The position numbers and the translations under genes were made by a program. From the NCBI GenBank assembly GCA_037501455.1, contig CM074855.1, positions 54,071,001-54,135,000 of the forward strand: a stretch of DNA of 64,000 nt, written 5' to 3'. Origin of the DNA: Lantana camara. Its lineage: Eukaryota > Streptophyta > Magnoliopsida > Lamiales > Verbenaceae. Positions 34,538-44,638 of the stretch are shown piece after piece. How positions within the stretch are numbered: position 1 is the first letter of the stretch; each line of letters starts with the position of its first letter. The notes under the pieces were generated by a model. It made no database searches and had not been told where the DNA came from. It was given only the letters and a program-made list of their open reading frames with translations.

Positions 34538-37027
34538 AAGGCTCGATGCACCATCACTTTAATACAAGTAGAAGCCTACTCTTGGTGGGAAAACACTCAA
34601 ATTGTATTGGAAGCAGCTGGAGAAGAGATTAATTGGGAAGTATTTACAAGAGAGTTCAAGAATAAATTCATTCCACCCGCCTCCCGTACTCGAAGATTGA
34701 GAGAATTTACCGAATTGAAGCAAGGATCGAGGTCTGTGGCCGAATATATTTCAGAGTATGAGAGGTTATCCCGCTATGCACCAAATATAGAAGGTGATGA
34801 CTTCCATAAGGCTATGCAGTTTGTTCAGGGGCTTCGACCGGATATTCAGACAGCTCTAGAGGCAGTTAATACGAGCCCTTGGGCGAAGGCTACCTCAAAA
34901 ACCTTAGAGGTTGAAGATTTTGTGAATGCTAGGAGGCCAGTTGCTCGCCAAGGACAAGGGTCAGGATCCGGTTGGGGATTTAACAAAGGAAAGAAGCCGA
35001 TGAATGTACCAGCTCCACCACAAAAAGGGCCTTTGAAGAAGCCGAGAATTGGAGGTCAGATTGCACCCGTTCCACGACCACCTCAGGATCCACCGGCTCC
35101 TAAAGGATCTCGCATTGATCAGCCACCGTGTACTTATTGTGGATGGCCAACTCATTCTTATAACAATTGCCGAAAAAGATTGAAGTTGTGTTTGATTTGC
35201 GGGAAAGGAGATCATATGGTGTTTGCATGCCCGGACAAGATTCCAAGATATCAAGCTGGGGCTCAGAGACCGATGGTTCAGGCACGAGCCTATGCCCTTA
35301 AGAGTGAGGAGCAGAATGTCGAGGTTGATCCAAACGCCGTGGTGGAAGGTACCGTTTGCATTCATAACACGAGCATTCATGCATTATTCGATCCGGGTGC
35401 CACTCATACTTTTATATCTTCTGATCTATGTGCCTCTCTGTGCCTACCTGTTATTTGCTCAAATTCCTGTTATTTTGTGAGTTCGCCTCTTGGAGGAAGT
35501 TTGCAGACAGATCGGGTTGTCAGGGGTTGTTCAGTTTTGATAGAAGGGAAAGATTATCCGGCAGATTTTATTGTTTTGCCTATGAAGAAGTATGGGGTAA
35601 TCTTCGGGATGGATTGGTTGTATTGGCACTGGGCCGAAGTTGATTATTTTAAGAAGAAGATAAAATTGGGTGAAGAATTGATTGGAGAAGTTGGGTCGAA
35701 GAATGTACTTCTATTATCGTTTATGGAAGCTCACAAGTTGGTAAAGGATGGAGCCACAGGATTTATTGCCTATCTCTTTAATAAACCAAAGGATCAATCA
35801 AGTTTTGAGGAGACGGCTGTGGTAAAGGAATATCCCGACGTATTTCCAGAAAATTTGGGTTCTCTACCACCGGATCGGGAGATTGAATTTGTTGTTGATT
35901 TATATCCGGGATCAGAACCTTATTCTAAGACTCCTTATAGAATGGCTCCGACAGAGTTGAAGGAGCTGAAGATTCAACTCGAGGAATTACTTAAGAGTGG
36001 ATATATCCGACCGAGTTCATTTCCGTGGGGTGCTCCGGTTCTCTTTGTCAAAAAGAAAGATGGGTCGTTGAGAATGTGTATAGATTACCGGGAGCTTAAT
36101 CGGATGACTATCAAGAATAAGTACCCGTTGCCCCACATTGAGGATTTATTTGATATGCTGCAAGGTTCAAGGGTTTATTCGAAATTGGATTTAAGGCGAG
36201 GCTACTACCAGTTGAAAATCCGGGAAGAGGATATACCAAAGATAGGATTCAATACCCGGTATGGGCATTATGAGTTCGTAGTGATGCCTTTTGGTTTGAC
36301 AAATGCCCCTGCAGCATTCATGGATATGATGCATCGAATCTTCCGGCCCTATTTGGATAAGTTTGTGGTGATATTCATCGATGACATTCTCGTATATTCG
36401 AAGACTCCGGAAGATCATGCTAGACATCTCAAATTGGTATTGGAAACTTTGAGAGAGCACCGGTTATATGCGAAGTTTAGTAAGTGTGAATTTTGGATCG
36501 ACCGTGTTGCTTTTCTAGGCCATATTATTTCAAGTAAGGGTTTAGAAGTGGATCCTTTAAAGATCGAGACGGTTATTCAGTGGCAGAGCCCGAAAAATGC
36601 TTCCGAGGTTAGAAGTTTCTTGGGATTGGCAGGTTATTACCGAAGGTTTGTGAAGGATTTTTCGAAGATAGCCGGTCCTTTAACATGGTTGACTAAGAAG
36701 GAAGCTAAATTTGAGTGGGATGAGGAATGTGAAGCGAGTTTTCAACTCTTAAAGGAAAAATCAACCACTGCACCGGTATTAGCACTTCCCAAGGGCACTG
36801 AAGGATACATGGTTTATACGGACGCCTCGAAAGAAGGGTTGGGATGTGTTTTGAAGCAGAATGGTAAGGTGATAGCTTATGCCTCGAGGAAACTGAAGGA
36901 TCATGAACAGAATTATCCCACTCACGATCTCGAGCTTGCAGCAACGATCTTTGCTTTGGGAAAGTGGAGACACTATCTTTATGGAATTTCTTTCGAGATC
37001 TTTTCCGACCACAAGAGTCTCCAGTAG
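34538..37027 (+). pseudogene. Element F gag, protease, RT and RNase H
   Basis: Open from the codon after 34537, with the longest ATG frame at 34607 (806 aa; residues below count from there). Two intact CCHC knuckles lie at 175-188 and 195-208, protease DPGATHTF at 262-269, and RT with FIDD at 590-593. RNase H starts with [13 protein letters not shown] and [13 protein letters not shown], then reaches a stop at 37025 in the Tyr position of the SLQ(Y)L motif. Apart from the stops this is well preserved. One Leu-Asp-Leu-Arg-Arg-Gly change occurs in the RT palm. Confidence 0.9.
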
Positions 37028-37459
37028 TTGCTTTCTCAGAAGGAATTAAATAAGAGACAGAGGCGTTGGATGGAGATATTGGCGGATTATAAGTGTACGA
37101 TTCGATACCATCCAGGAAAGGCCAACGTGGTCGCGGATGCACTTAGTAGGAAGGCTAGCGTGTCGGGTGTTAAAGTGGAAGCTATGGATGAATTTGAGTC
37201 TTTCAAGCTAAGAGCTAGTATTCGGAATATTACGGTTCAACCGGATCTTCAACAGAGATTGTTTGAAGCTCAAAGAGTGGACTCTGAGGTTCAGAGGTTA
37301 GTGCAGAAAGCTAGAAATGATTCAGAGAGTCCGTTCGGATTTGATGATACTGGACTTCTAAGATTTAAGAGCAGAGTTGTGGTTCCGGAAGAGTTGAGAC
37401 GGTTGATATTGGAAGAAGCTCATCGATCAGGGTATTCGATACATCCCGGGGGGAAATAA
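37028..37459 (+). pseudogene. Element F RNase H end and integrase start
   Basis: Same frame as upstream: [28 protein letters not shown], then the linker to integrase [30 protein letters not shown] and HPGGK. An extra base after the GG run at about 37452 shifts the frame inside the integrase zinc finger. Confidence 0.85.
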
Positions 37460-37850
37460 GGTATATAAGGATTTAAAGAAATTTTATTGGTGGAATGGAC
37501 TTAAACGGGATGTGATCAACTTCGTGAGACATTGCTTGACTTGCCAAGTGGTGAAAGTAGAACATCAGAAGCCATCGGGGCTACTTCAACCGTTACCTAT
37601 TCCAGAATGGAAATGGCAGCAAGTGGCGATGGGTTTCTTTGCGGGTCTTCCACGAGTGAAAGGTGGTTTGGATGGAATTTGGGTAATAGTGGATCGATTA
37701 ACGGAATCGACACATTTTCTGGCTATTCGGATGTCGGATAAGGTGAATAAATTGGCTAAGAAGTATGTGGATGAAATTATCCGACTTCATGGAGTACCGG
37801 TTAGCATTGTATCAGATCGGGATCTGAGGATTACTTCTAGATTTTCGTAA
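37460..37850 (+). pseudogene. Element F integrase with lost catalytic Asp
   Basis: Continues after the frameshift: HCLTCQVVKVEHQKP completes the zinc finger. The first catalytic Asp is replaced by Gly (VAMGFFAGLP where D has [10 protein letters not shown]). The second Asp in VSDRDLRIT is present. The frame stops at 37848-37850. The Asp change alone should abolish strand transfer. Confidence 0.85.
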
Positions 37851-38135
37851 GAATTGTAAAGGAATCTGGGCACAAGGCTTCAATTCAGCACAACTTTCCA
37901 CCCTCAGACAGAAGGGAAATCAGAGAGATTAATTAAATATTTGGAGGATATGTTGAGAGCAAGTGCATTGGAGTTTTCGAGTTCGTGGAACGAGCAATTG
38001 CCTTTGATAGAATTCGCCTATAACAACAGCTTTCAAGCATCGATAGAAATGGCTCCATACGAGGCTCTCTACGGACGGAAATGCAGGTTCCCGTTGTTCT
38101 TTGATTTGGAAGAATGGAATTGGACGAAGCAAGAG
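37851..38135 (+). pseudogene. Element F integrase distal core
   Basis: Same frame after two stops: FSTTFHPQTEGKSERLIKYLEDML with the catalytic Glu, [29 protein letters not shown] and FFDLEEWNWTKQE. It is cut at 38136 by the 5' LTR of element J. The continuation of the same protein is at 63195. Confidence 0.88.
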
Positions 38136-38156
38136 TCTAACGCCCCGTGTTTTCAC
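38136..38156 (+). repeat. Element J 5' LTR, first 21 bp
   Basis: TCTAACGCCCCGTGTTTTCAC, compared with TGTAACGCC at the 3' LTR start; the terminal TG has become TC. The last five bases TTCAC are the left TSD of copia H. Confidence 0.88.
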
Positions 38157-39305
38157 TGTTAGGAATAGTGCCCTAGAAAGCCGATTGTATATCCGCTTTG
38201 TGCTTTTCCTTATTGTAATCACAGACAATCTTTGAATGAAATAACGAATTGAGGCAATACTTCTTTATATGCTCTTGTTTGGTATGCGTTTACTTTAGCT
38301 GTGCATGTATGAGAACTCCCCTAATCCTGATGACTTTAGGACTCTACCATTTAGGTGAAATGGTTCATGAAACGAGCCCTATATCACATAAGTCATGATT
38401 AGTAAAATACTCCAAGCCGATGAGTCCTACAGACAGTGGGAGTGTCAACCTTACTCCTCTAAGGCTTGCTTGTGGGATCACACCCTTAAGAAGGACCACC
38501 TTGTTTCATGAAGGTACAAAGTGTATAGTTGATACGTGGGTGATACATGAGGGTGCTTACTTTAATAAGTAAGTTGACTGAGGTGCCCCGTGTGAGAACA
38601 TTCCTAAATGGGAAAGGAAGTTTGTATTTCAGGAAATGGAAACTTCCAGATTAGGAAATATCTCACGAGTCATTGACGTGATTAATTGATCCTTAGACTT
38701 GAGGTTCCTTGTCACTTTATGAGTTAACTCTGTAGTCTTAGGTATAAGCTTTAGAGGGTATAGCCTTAGACAACTGATTCAAGGCTTATGCTGGGGCTGC
38801 ACAAGTGATTCATGAAAGTGAATGAGAATCAAGAAAGGACCTACACTTGTATTTGCAAGGTGATCTCTTATTGTGTAAGTCATTCATATGCCATATGGAG
38901 TCCTTGGCCAAGGCAGTAGATCAAGACATCAAGAAAAAGGGTTTCTTGGATTGAGATCAAATGGATATGAAATGCACTTAGCTTTAAGACCGGATTATTA
39001 GGGTTCTGATTATTCCCTTGCCCTAGATGTTGGTTGAGAGATAGTAAGTAGGAGGATTGTATCTCACATGAATCAATGACTTAAAGGTTCTGTCGAATCC
39101 GAACATTCCAATTCAGCTAGGGGTTAAACACCTGTTGCTAGACTATGGTCGTTTAATCTGTGGACTGATTAATTAATTAGTGAATTAATTAATTAGGGTC
39201 ACTGCTAATTGAATTGAGAACCTAGAGGGTCACACACAACAACTTGGTTACATGAGTTGAGGCTTAAAAATGATTAAACGAGTTAATCGGGCGAAGAGGG
39301 TTCCA

Positions 39306-39358
39306 CACGTGTGAAGTCACACGTGTGGCTCACGTGAGTGACACGTGTCACACACGTG
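39306..39358 (+). promoter_or_regulatory. G-box (CACGTG) cluster in copia U3
   Basis: CACGTG occurs five times in 53 bp (39306, 39320, 39331, 39342, 39353), mostly inside the longer palindrome ACACGTGT. The cluster lies about 340 bp before the TATA box and is conserved in the right LTR (about 52030-52083). G-boxes bind plant bZIP and bHLH factors in light, ABA and stress responses; that role here is inferred. Confidence 0.7.
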
Positions 39359-39699
39359 TTAATATATATATTGTATATATATATATTAAATAATTAAATG
39401 TGTTGATTATTTAATAGACTTTGGTTTAATTTTGAATTAAAAAGAAAGTCTTATTTTGGAGAAAATAATCTAGTTAATTAATTATGAATTAATTAATTAG
39501 ATAAAATAAGTTATTTATTTTAAATAAATAAAGTATAAAATAATCCAAAAATAGTTTGGATATTTTTAGCTCTCCTAAAGTTGATTTGAATTTGAATTCA
39601 AAGTCAAAGTTGGAAATTACTTGAAGATCAAGTAATAGGAGAGAGGAACCAAAACCCTTGCCTATGAGGACAAGGATTTCGGCCGCCCTTCCCCTTTCC

Positions 39700-39708
39700 T
39701 ATATATAG
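39700..39708 (+). promoter_or_regulatory. TATA box of copia left LTR
   Basis: TATATATAG in the context CCTATATATAGGGGAGCTC, the best core promoter match in the LTR. Transcription would start about 30 bp downstream, leaving U3 of about 1.57 kb. The same sequence is at 52424-52432 in the right LTR. Confidence 0.65.
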
Positions 39709-40084
39709 GGGAGCTCATGCTCCCCTTTAGAGCTAATAGAATTCTTTTGGTTCATGTGTTTAACAACTTCCTTTCTCCAAGATCAAATAAACCCTAGGTT
39801 AAGCCTAAACACTAACTAGAGAACTAGCATCCTTACTAGTTAGATTGTGATCAAATTGGTGGACTTTCTCTAGAGACTTCAAGTTAGAAGTTTGAAAATT
39901 CGAGCCTTGCCAAGGAGAGGGGATCAAGCCGCGAGAAGAGCATTCTTGGGTGGCTTGAAACGCTTCAAGAAAGTATATAAGAAAAGTAAGTTTTCTATCT
40001 TTCCGAATTTGGATACACGATTGCGAGTTCAAGATCCTTTTGTTGGGAAAATTTTTTAAATTCCGCTGCTTTCTGATTCGTGTT

Positions 40085-40733
40085 TTCCCATTAAATATTA
40101 AGCTAATTTCGAATAAATAGGTATTTAATTCGAGATGCAAATTTTGAATTAAAATTCCTGGCATTCCATCAATAGGTTTTAAGTTTAGTAAGTGAAGCTA
40201 GTTATTGTCCGCGAGTCGTGGGATAGCTAGTGGAGCTTATTAGTTCTTAGTTACCTAATTGATCATTTTTAAATGGTCAATATTTCGTGGTCAATTTTAG
40301 CAAGGGCGATGTCCGCGAGTCGTGGGTCGTTCGGACTAAGTTTTGGTCATGATCTTATGATTGATGGGTCTAGCTTAACGCCTAAGTAAGTATGGATGTC
40401 GCACGAGTCGTGGGTCCATATTGAAAGATAGGTGATGCAAAAACAATTACTAAGAGTTCTAAAGGTGTTAGAATTGGTAAGTTGTACCTACCTAGGGTTC
40501 TTACTTAGAATGTCCGCGAGTCGTGGGTTCGAGGTAAAATGCCTACGATCTTAGTACCCATTGGGAAACGTGTTCCTCTTAGATCTTTGGGAATTCTAGA
40601 TCTTTGAAAAATAGTGGGAGATACATTAGATTAAAGACCTTATCTTTTGTATATCGTTATAATTCAGCATGCTCACTAGTTCTCTGTTTTACCATTTAGG
40701 TCGTAGATTCTGTGATTCTCTACGTGTTTTGAA
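40085..40733 (+). other. Copia H 5' leader
   Basis: 649 bp between the LTR and the gag ATG. No primer site complementary to a tRNA end is evident at the LTR junction, so the LTR end and primer site seem deleted. The leader contains four related hairpins (40197-40535). Confidence 0.75.
40197..40535 (+). repeat. Four covarying hairpins in the copia leader
   Basis: Core TGTCCGCGAGTCGTGGG occurs at 40206, 40310 and 40511, with a variant TGTCGCACGAGTCGTGGG at 40397. Each core is flanked by different but complementary arms: GCTAGTTAT/ATAGCTAGT (9 pairs, two G-U), GGGCGA/TCGTTC (6 pairs, two G-U), AGTATGGA/TCCATATT (8 pairs, one G-U) and ACTTAGAA/TTCGAGGT (7 of 8). Inside the core CCGC pairs with GTGG around the loop GAGTC; in the variant a G-U pair becomes A-U. 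Confidence 0.85.
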
Positions 40734-42068
40734 ATGGCAACCAAAAACCCTCTTGTGTCGATCCTCGAGTCAAACAAGTTGACTGGTCCCAACTATTCTG
40801 ATTGGCTGAGGAATCTAAAAATCATTTTATATCCTGAGAAGAGAACTTATGTTCTCTTCGAAGGGGAGCCTAGTCCCGAAGGGGAGGCTCCCACTAAGGC
40901 CGAGCGGGACGCGATTCAGAAGTGGAAGGATGATAATCTCCAAGCCCGTTGCCTTATGTTGGCTAACATGTCTCCGGACTTGCAAAGGCAACATGACGCC
41001 ATGGAATTCGCTTGGGAGATTTACGACCACTTAGAGCAACTTTACCGCCCTCATGAACATGTTACAAGGTATAACACTTCGAAGGAATTGTTCCACTTGA
41101 GAATGAGGGAAGGTTCAAGTGTCCATGAATATGGACTCAAGTTTCTTGCCCTTACTGAGAAACTTGCCTCCATGGACATGCAACTGAAACATGAGCTCTC
41201 AGTGGATCTGTTGCTAGCTTCGCTCCCACCATCATTCAACCCATTTGTCCTTAACTTCAACATGAATCATGCTGGTGCTACTTTAGCTGAGCTGATTAGT
41301 CAGCTTGTGACTGCTGAAAGCACGATCAAGAAGGACAATAAGGTTTTGATGGTAAATGCTCCATCTTCCTCTTCTGGGCCTTCTAAAGGTAAGGGCAAGA
41401 AAGCCCAAATGAAGAAGAAGAAACCCCTTAGGCCCACTGGTGGCATTTTGAAGCGGAAGGCCCAAAAGAAGAAGCGTGATCAGAAAGAGGATGTTTGCTT
41501 TCATTGTGGCAAAGCGGGACATTGGAGGAGAAACTGCCCAGAGTACAAGGCTACTCTAAAGAAAGGTATCTTTCTCGTTGAAGTAAATCTTTCTATTAAT
41601 TCTAGTTCTTGGGTACTTGATACCGGTTGTGGAACTCATATCTGTAATGATGTACAGATGCTAAGTGAAGTCCAACAACTCAAAGAAGGAGAATGTGCCT
41701 TGAAGATCGGCGATGGCTCGAATGTTGAAGCTCGAGCTTTAGGCACAATTAGATTAGATTTAGGTAGTTTTGAGTTAGTCTTAAATAAAGTCCTTTTTGT
41801 ACCGAGCATTATTCGTAATATAATTTCAGTTCCAATATTAGATTGTGAAGGTTATGAAACTTATATTAAGAATGGTAAATATTTTATCAAACGGAACAAC
41901 TCTTCCGTTCACATCGCTACTCTAAGTAATGGACTTTACCTAACTCAAAATATCAATATTATGAATATACAACGAGAAACAAAGTGTAAGAGAGATGACA
42001 AAGTTTCAGCTCCCTTATGGCACGCTAGATTAGGACACATTTCCAAGAATAGAATTAGCAAGATACAC
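40734..42068 (+). pseudogene. Copia H Gag, zinc knuckle, protease and start of integrase region
   Basis: The ATG at 40734 starts MATKNPLVSILESNKLTGPN, a typical copia gag head. A capsid-like UBN2/DUF4219-type region extends to about residue 200, then a Lys-rich stretch (218-250), a single CCHC knuckle at 255-268 (CFHCGKAGHWRRNC) and a protease with WVLDTGCGTH (DTG at 296-298). The GAG-pre-integrase motif LWHARLGHISKNRISKIH follows at 428-445. The frame is then cut at 42069 by element I. The copia frame itself has no stop up to there. The reported ORF end at 42104 lies in the inserted LTR. Confidence 0.92.
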
Positions 42069-44420
42069 TGTAACGCCCCAAATTCTCAATTATACGATAT
42101 GTGATTTAATGTGAAATAATTGCCAATTATGACTTAATTGTTTAATTACTTAATTGTCCTTATGTGGTCACTTTATTAATTTGAGGACCTAATTGCATGA
42201 AATAGTTTTGGACTTAATTGATCAATTTCCATGGGATTGAACTTGATTGCATAACTTACATAGTGGAGGGATTAAATTGCAATTTGTGCCTAGCTTTATA
42301 ATATCTAGCATATTACCTCCATGAGCTCATTTCATGCTATCACTACACTCCTTGCTTCCTTTCTTGTACCGATTCATAAACCCTACCAAGAGGAAGAGGA
42401 TTTCATCATTTTGAAGCTTGGATTCAAGGGTTAATTGCATGCTTTGAAGTATCATCATCCTCCCAACATCATCTCTTTTCCTTCTTTTCATTCATTCAAG
42501 GTATGAGCTTTTAGTTGGGAAATTCATGAACATATATGAGAGCTAGGGTTATGTGTTGAGCTTAGTAAATTATGTTTTAGTTGTTGGAAGCATGATTACA
42601 TGATTCTAGCTTGGATTTGATGCATATATTGTGAAGGTTATATGCTTGGAGCATGAGTTCATTGTGGGTTTGATCTTGATGATTCTTGATGATTAAGCAT
42701 GGATTTAAGTGTTTAAATAAGTTATTATTGAACTATAAGTATGCAAGCATGTTTATTTCATGAATTATATGTATTTGGAGTTGAGTATATGATCATTTGT
42801 GGAGGTTTGGTTTTGGTTCGTTCTCCCCTGCATAACTGCTCTGTTTCTGTAATGTCCAGAAACTGGGAACGGTCGTTCCCGCCTTAGTGCATTTTGGGAA
42901 CGGGCGTTCCCAGGCTTCTGAGTATGTTAGGCCAGCGAGACTGGGAACGGCCGTTCCCACTTTGGCCTGTGAGCCGGAACGGCCCTTCCCAGCCACAAAA
43001 CGCATTTTAAATTAAAAACGCTGGCGCGTTTTCTTCAGCCATGGGAACGGCCCTTCCCATTTTCAAAGGGAAGCCGGAACGGCCGTTCCCATAGTCCAGA
43101 ATGTGGGCAAATTCACTGCATAAAATTGTAATTTTGGCACCTCGTTCCAACGGTTTCTTTGACCCCGATTTGATATTATATGATCTAAAATGAAGTGAAA
43201 CAAGATATTTTCATGGTACATTGCATCATACTCGTCGTCTCGTTGCATTTCGCCGTTCGTCCTATTTGGTACATTTTGAGTCGTGTCTTTTGTACACTTG
43301 TCTTTGTTGCACAGACCGGTACGCCAGTGATGTGGAGTGGGCTTCTTAGGCCGTGCCTTTCTCTTTGTTTTGTCGGTACAGGTGAGGTTTAATTGCTAGG
43401 TATCTAGAACCATTACAACCCTATGTGATGTTTTAAGCCAAAAGGTATATATATCTATAGTTTTCCAAACTCTATTGAATTGTATTGATTGACCGTGTTT
43501 TGGGCGAGTATATTGTACCGTGCACTGTGGGCCCGAGAGTTAGTGTTTGAGCCAACCGGGAAAGCATGGGCTGACGAGTAACTCTTACACTCCTCTCTAC
43601 CGTGGGGATGAACCCTGAATCCACCAGGAGGTTTGGTGGAGGAAGGAATCCCGTGCGTGGGAGTCATGTTCCCGACGTACACCGTGTTTACCGTGGATGG
43701 ATCGGGCCTTGCAAACCCACCATCATTGGAGGAAGAAGGAGTTATTGAAACTGCTACGTGTGCACTGTAATTGATTGCATGACCACTTAATTAATTAATG
43801 AAAAGTATCGTGATTGTACACTGTCGGAGTAAGGTTGGAGAATGCCCTCACTCACCGGGCCACTGATTGATTGATTGATTGAAATGATTGATTGTTAAAT
43901 CTGATAATTGTAATCTCGGGCGAGCTTTGTATTATTATTGAACTTATATTATTGTTTATAAAACCTTACCCGAGGTTATGATTTGCATGTTATCTGCGCT
44001 TATATCTATTATGCCCCTCGCTCAGTCTAGTGGAGACTGACACCTCACCTTTCAGTTTTGCAGGTTGTGTGCTAGGCGGGATTGGTGTCGAGTCCAGTCT
44101 TTCATTTTGGGTCTAGCACGTGTCCATCCTACTTTGGCATATGTATTGTTATCTACTGTTTTATGAAATGTTATGTATTTGAGAGATGTTAATGTATTGA
44201 TAGGATTAGAATGGTTTGCTTGTTAAAGACTTGTTCTTATCGCACTTTAGTTTATTTCCTGTTGTGGTAATTGGTTTGGGGTTAGTCCCGCCTAGCTAGT
44301 TAGCATTTATTTTCTTGTCACCCGTTCGCTATGGCTCAGTTCATGTATGGATTGACCGTTTCATATGTGGACTGGGCTCTAGTGCGGGGGATGTGACACC
44401 TTTGCGCTTCGGGCGTTACA
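42069..44420 (+). repeat. Element I 5' LTR (2352 bp)
   Basis: Starts TGTAACGCCCC and ends CGGGCGTTACA, giving a 10-base inverted terminal match. It contains the six-unit palindrome array and candidate splice signals (donor CAAG|GTATGAG at 42500/42501, acceptor TTGCACAG| at 43314; donor ACAG|GTGAGG at 43381/43382, acceptor TTTTGCAG| at 44063). Confidence 0.93.
42865..43090. repeat. Palindrome array, element I 5' LTR
   Basis: Six units: GGGAACGGTCGTTCCC (42865-42880), GGGAACGGGCGTTCCC (42896-42911), GGGAACGGCCGTTCCC (42943-42958), CGGAACGGCCCTTCCC (42975-42990), GGGAACGGCCCTTCCC (43043-43058) and CGGAACGGCCGTTCCC (43075-43090). Confidence 0.9.
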
Positions 44421-44428
44421 TCCTTAGG

Positions 44429-44441
44429 TGGTATCAGAGCC
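44429..44441 (+). other. Primer-binding site of element I
   Basis: TGGTATCAGAGCC, 8 nt after the 5' LTR, the same initiator Met-tRNA site as the autonomous gypsy elements here. Confidence 0.92.
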
Positions 44442-44638
44442 CGGTTGCAAAACCGGGTCTCTAGTGTCGTGTCGTGCCGAGTCTAGGTCGAGCGGCATAG
44501 GAATTAATTGTCAACTTGAGAGTCTTGCATTATTATTTGAAATTACTTGCCCTATTTGAATTATTTGTGACCTGAGACTTATTTGCAACCATTAGCATCC
44601 ACTAATTCAACATGCATCCTTAGTGTCTTGAATTCAGG
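44442..44638 (+). other. Element I leader
   Basis: A 197-bp untranslated stretch between primer site and gag ATG. No ORF or repeat is evident. Confidence 0.7.

Larger units (their letters stand above)
31785..38135 (+). mobile_element. Element F, left part: decayed Ty3/gypsy chromovirus
   Basis: Consists of a rearranged 5' LTR, a primer site fused to gag, and gag-pol into the integrase core, where element J interrupts it at 38136. F resumes at 63190 after J's duplicated AAGAG (38131-38135 and 63190-63194). Several stops, one frameshift and loss of a catalytic Asp make it inactive. Its left end is an inverted copy of its own LTR end. Confidence 0.85.
38157..40084 (+). repeat. Element H left LTR (about 1928 bp)
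   Basis: Matches 50882-52808. It contains a cluster of five CACGTG motifs at 39306-39358, a TATA box at 39700 and an AT-rich palindromic zone at 39170-39200. Homology ends at 40084, 8 bases short of the right copy, where the sequence switches to the leader. Confidence 0.9.

Noticed and set aside
44429..44441. tRNA gene fragments
   Set aside because: The tRNA-like 12-13 nt matches are primer-binding sites complementary to the tRNA 3' end. No cloverleaf or full tRNA sequence follows.
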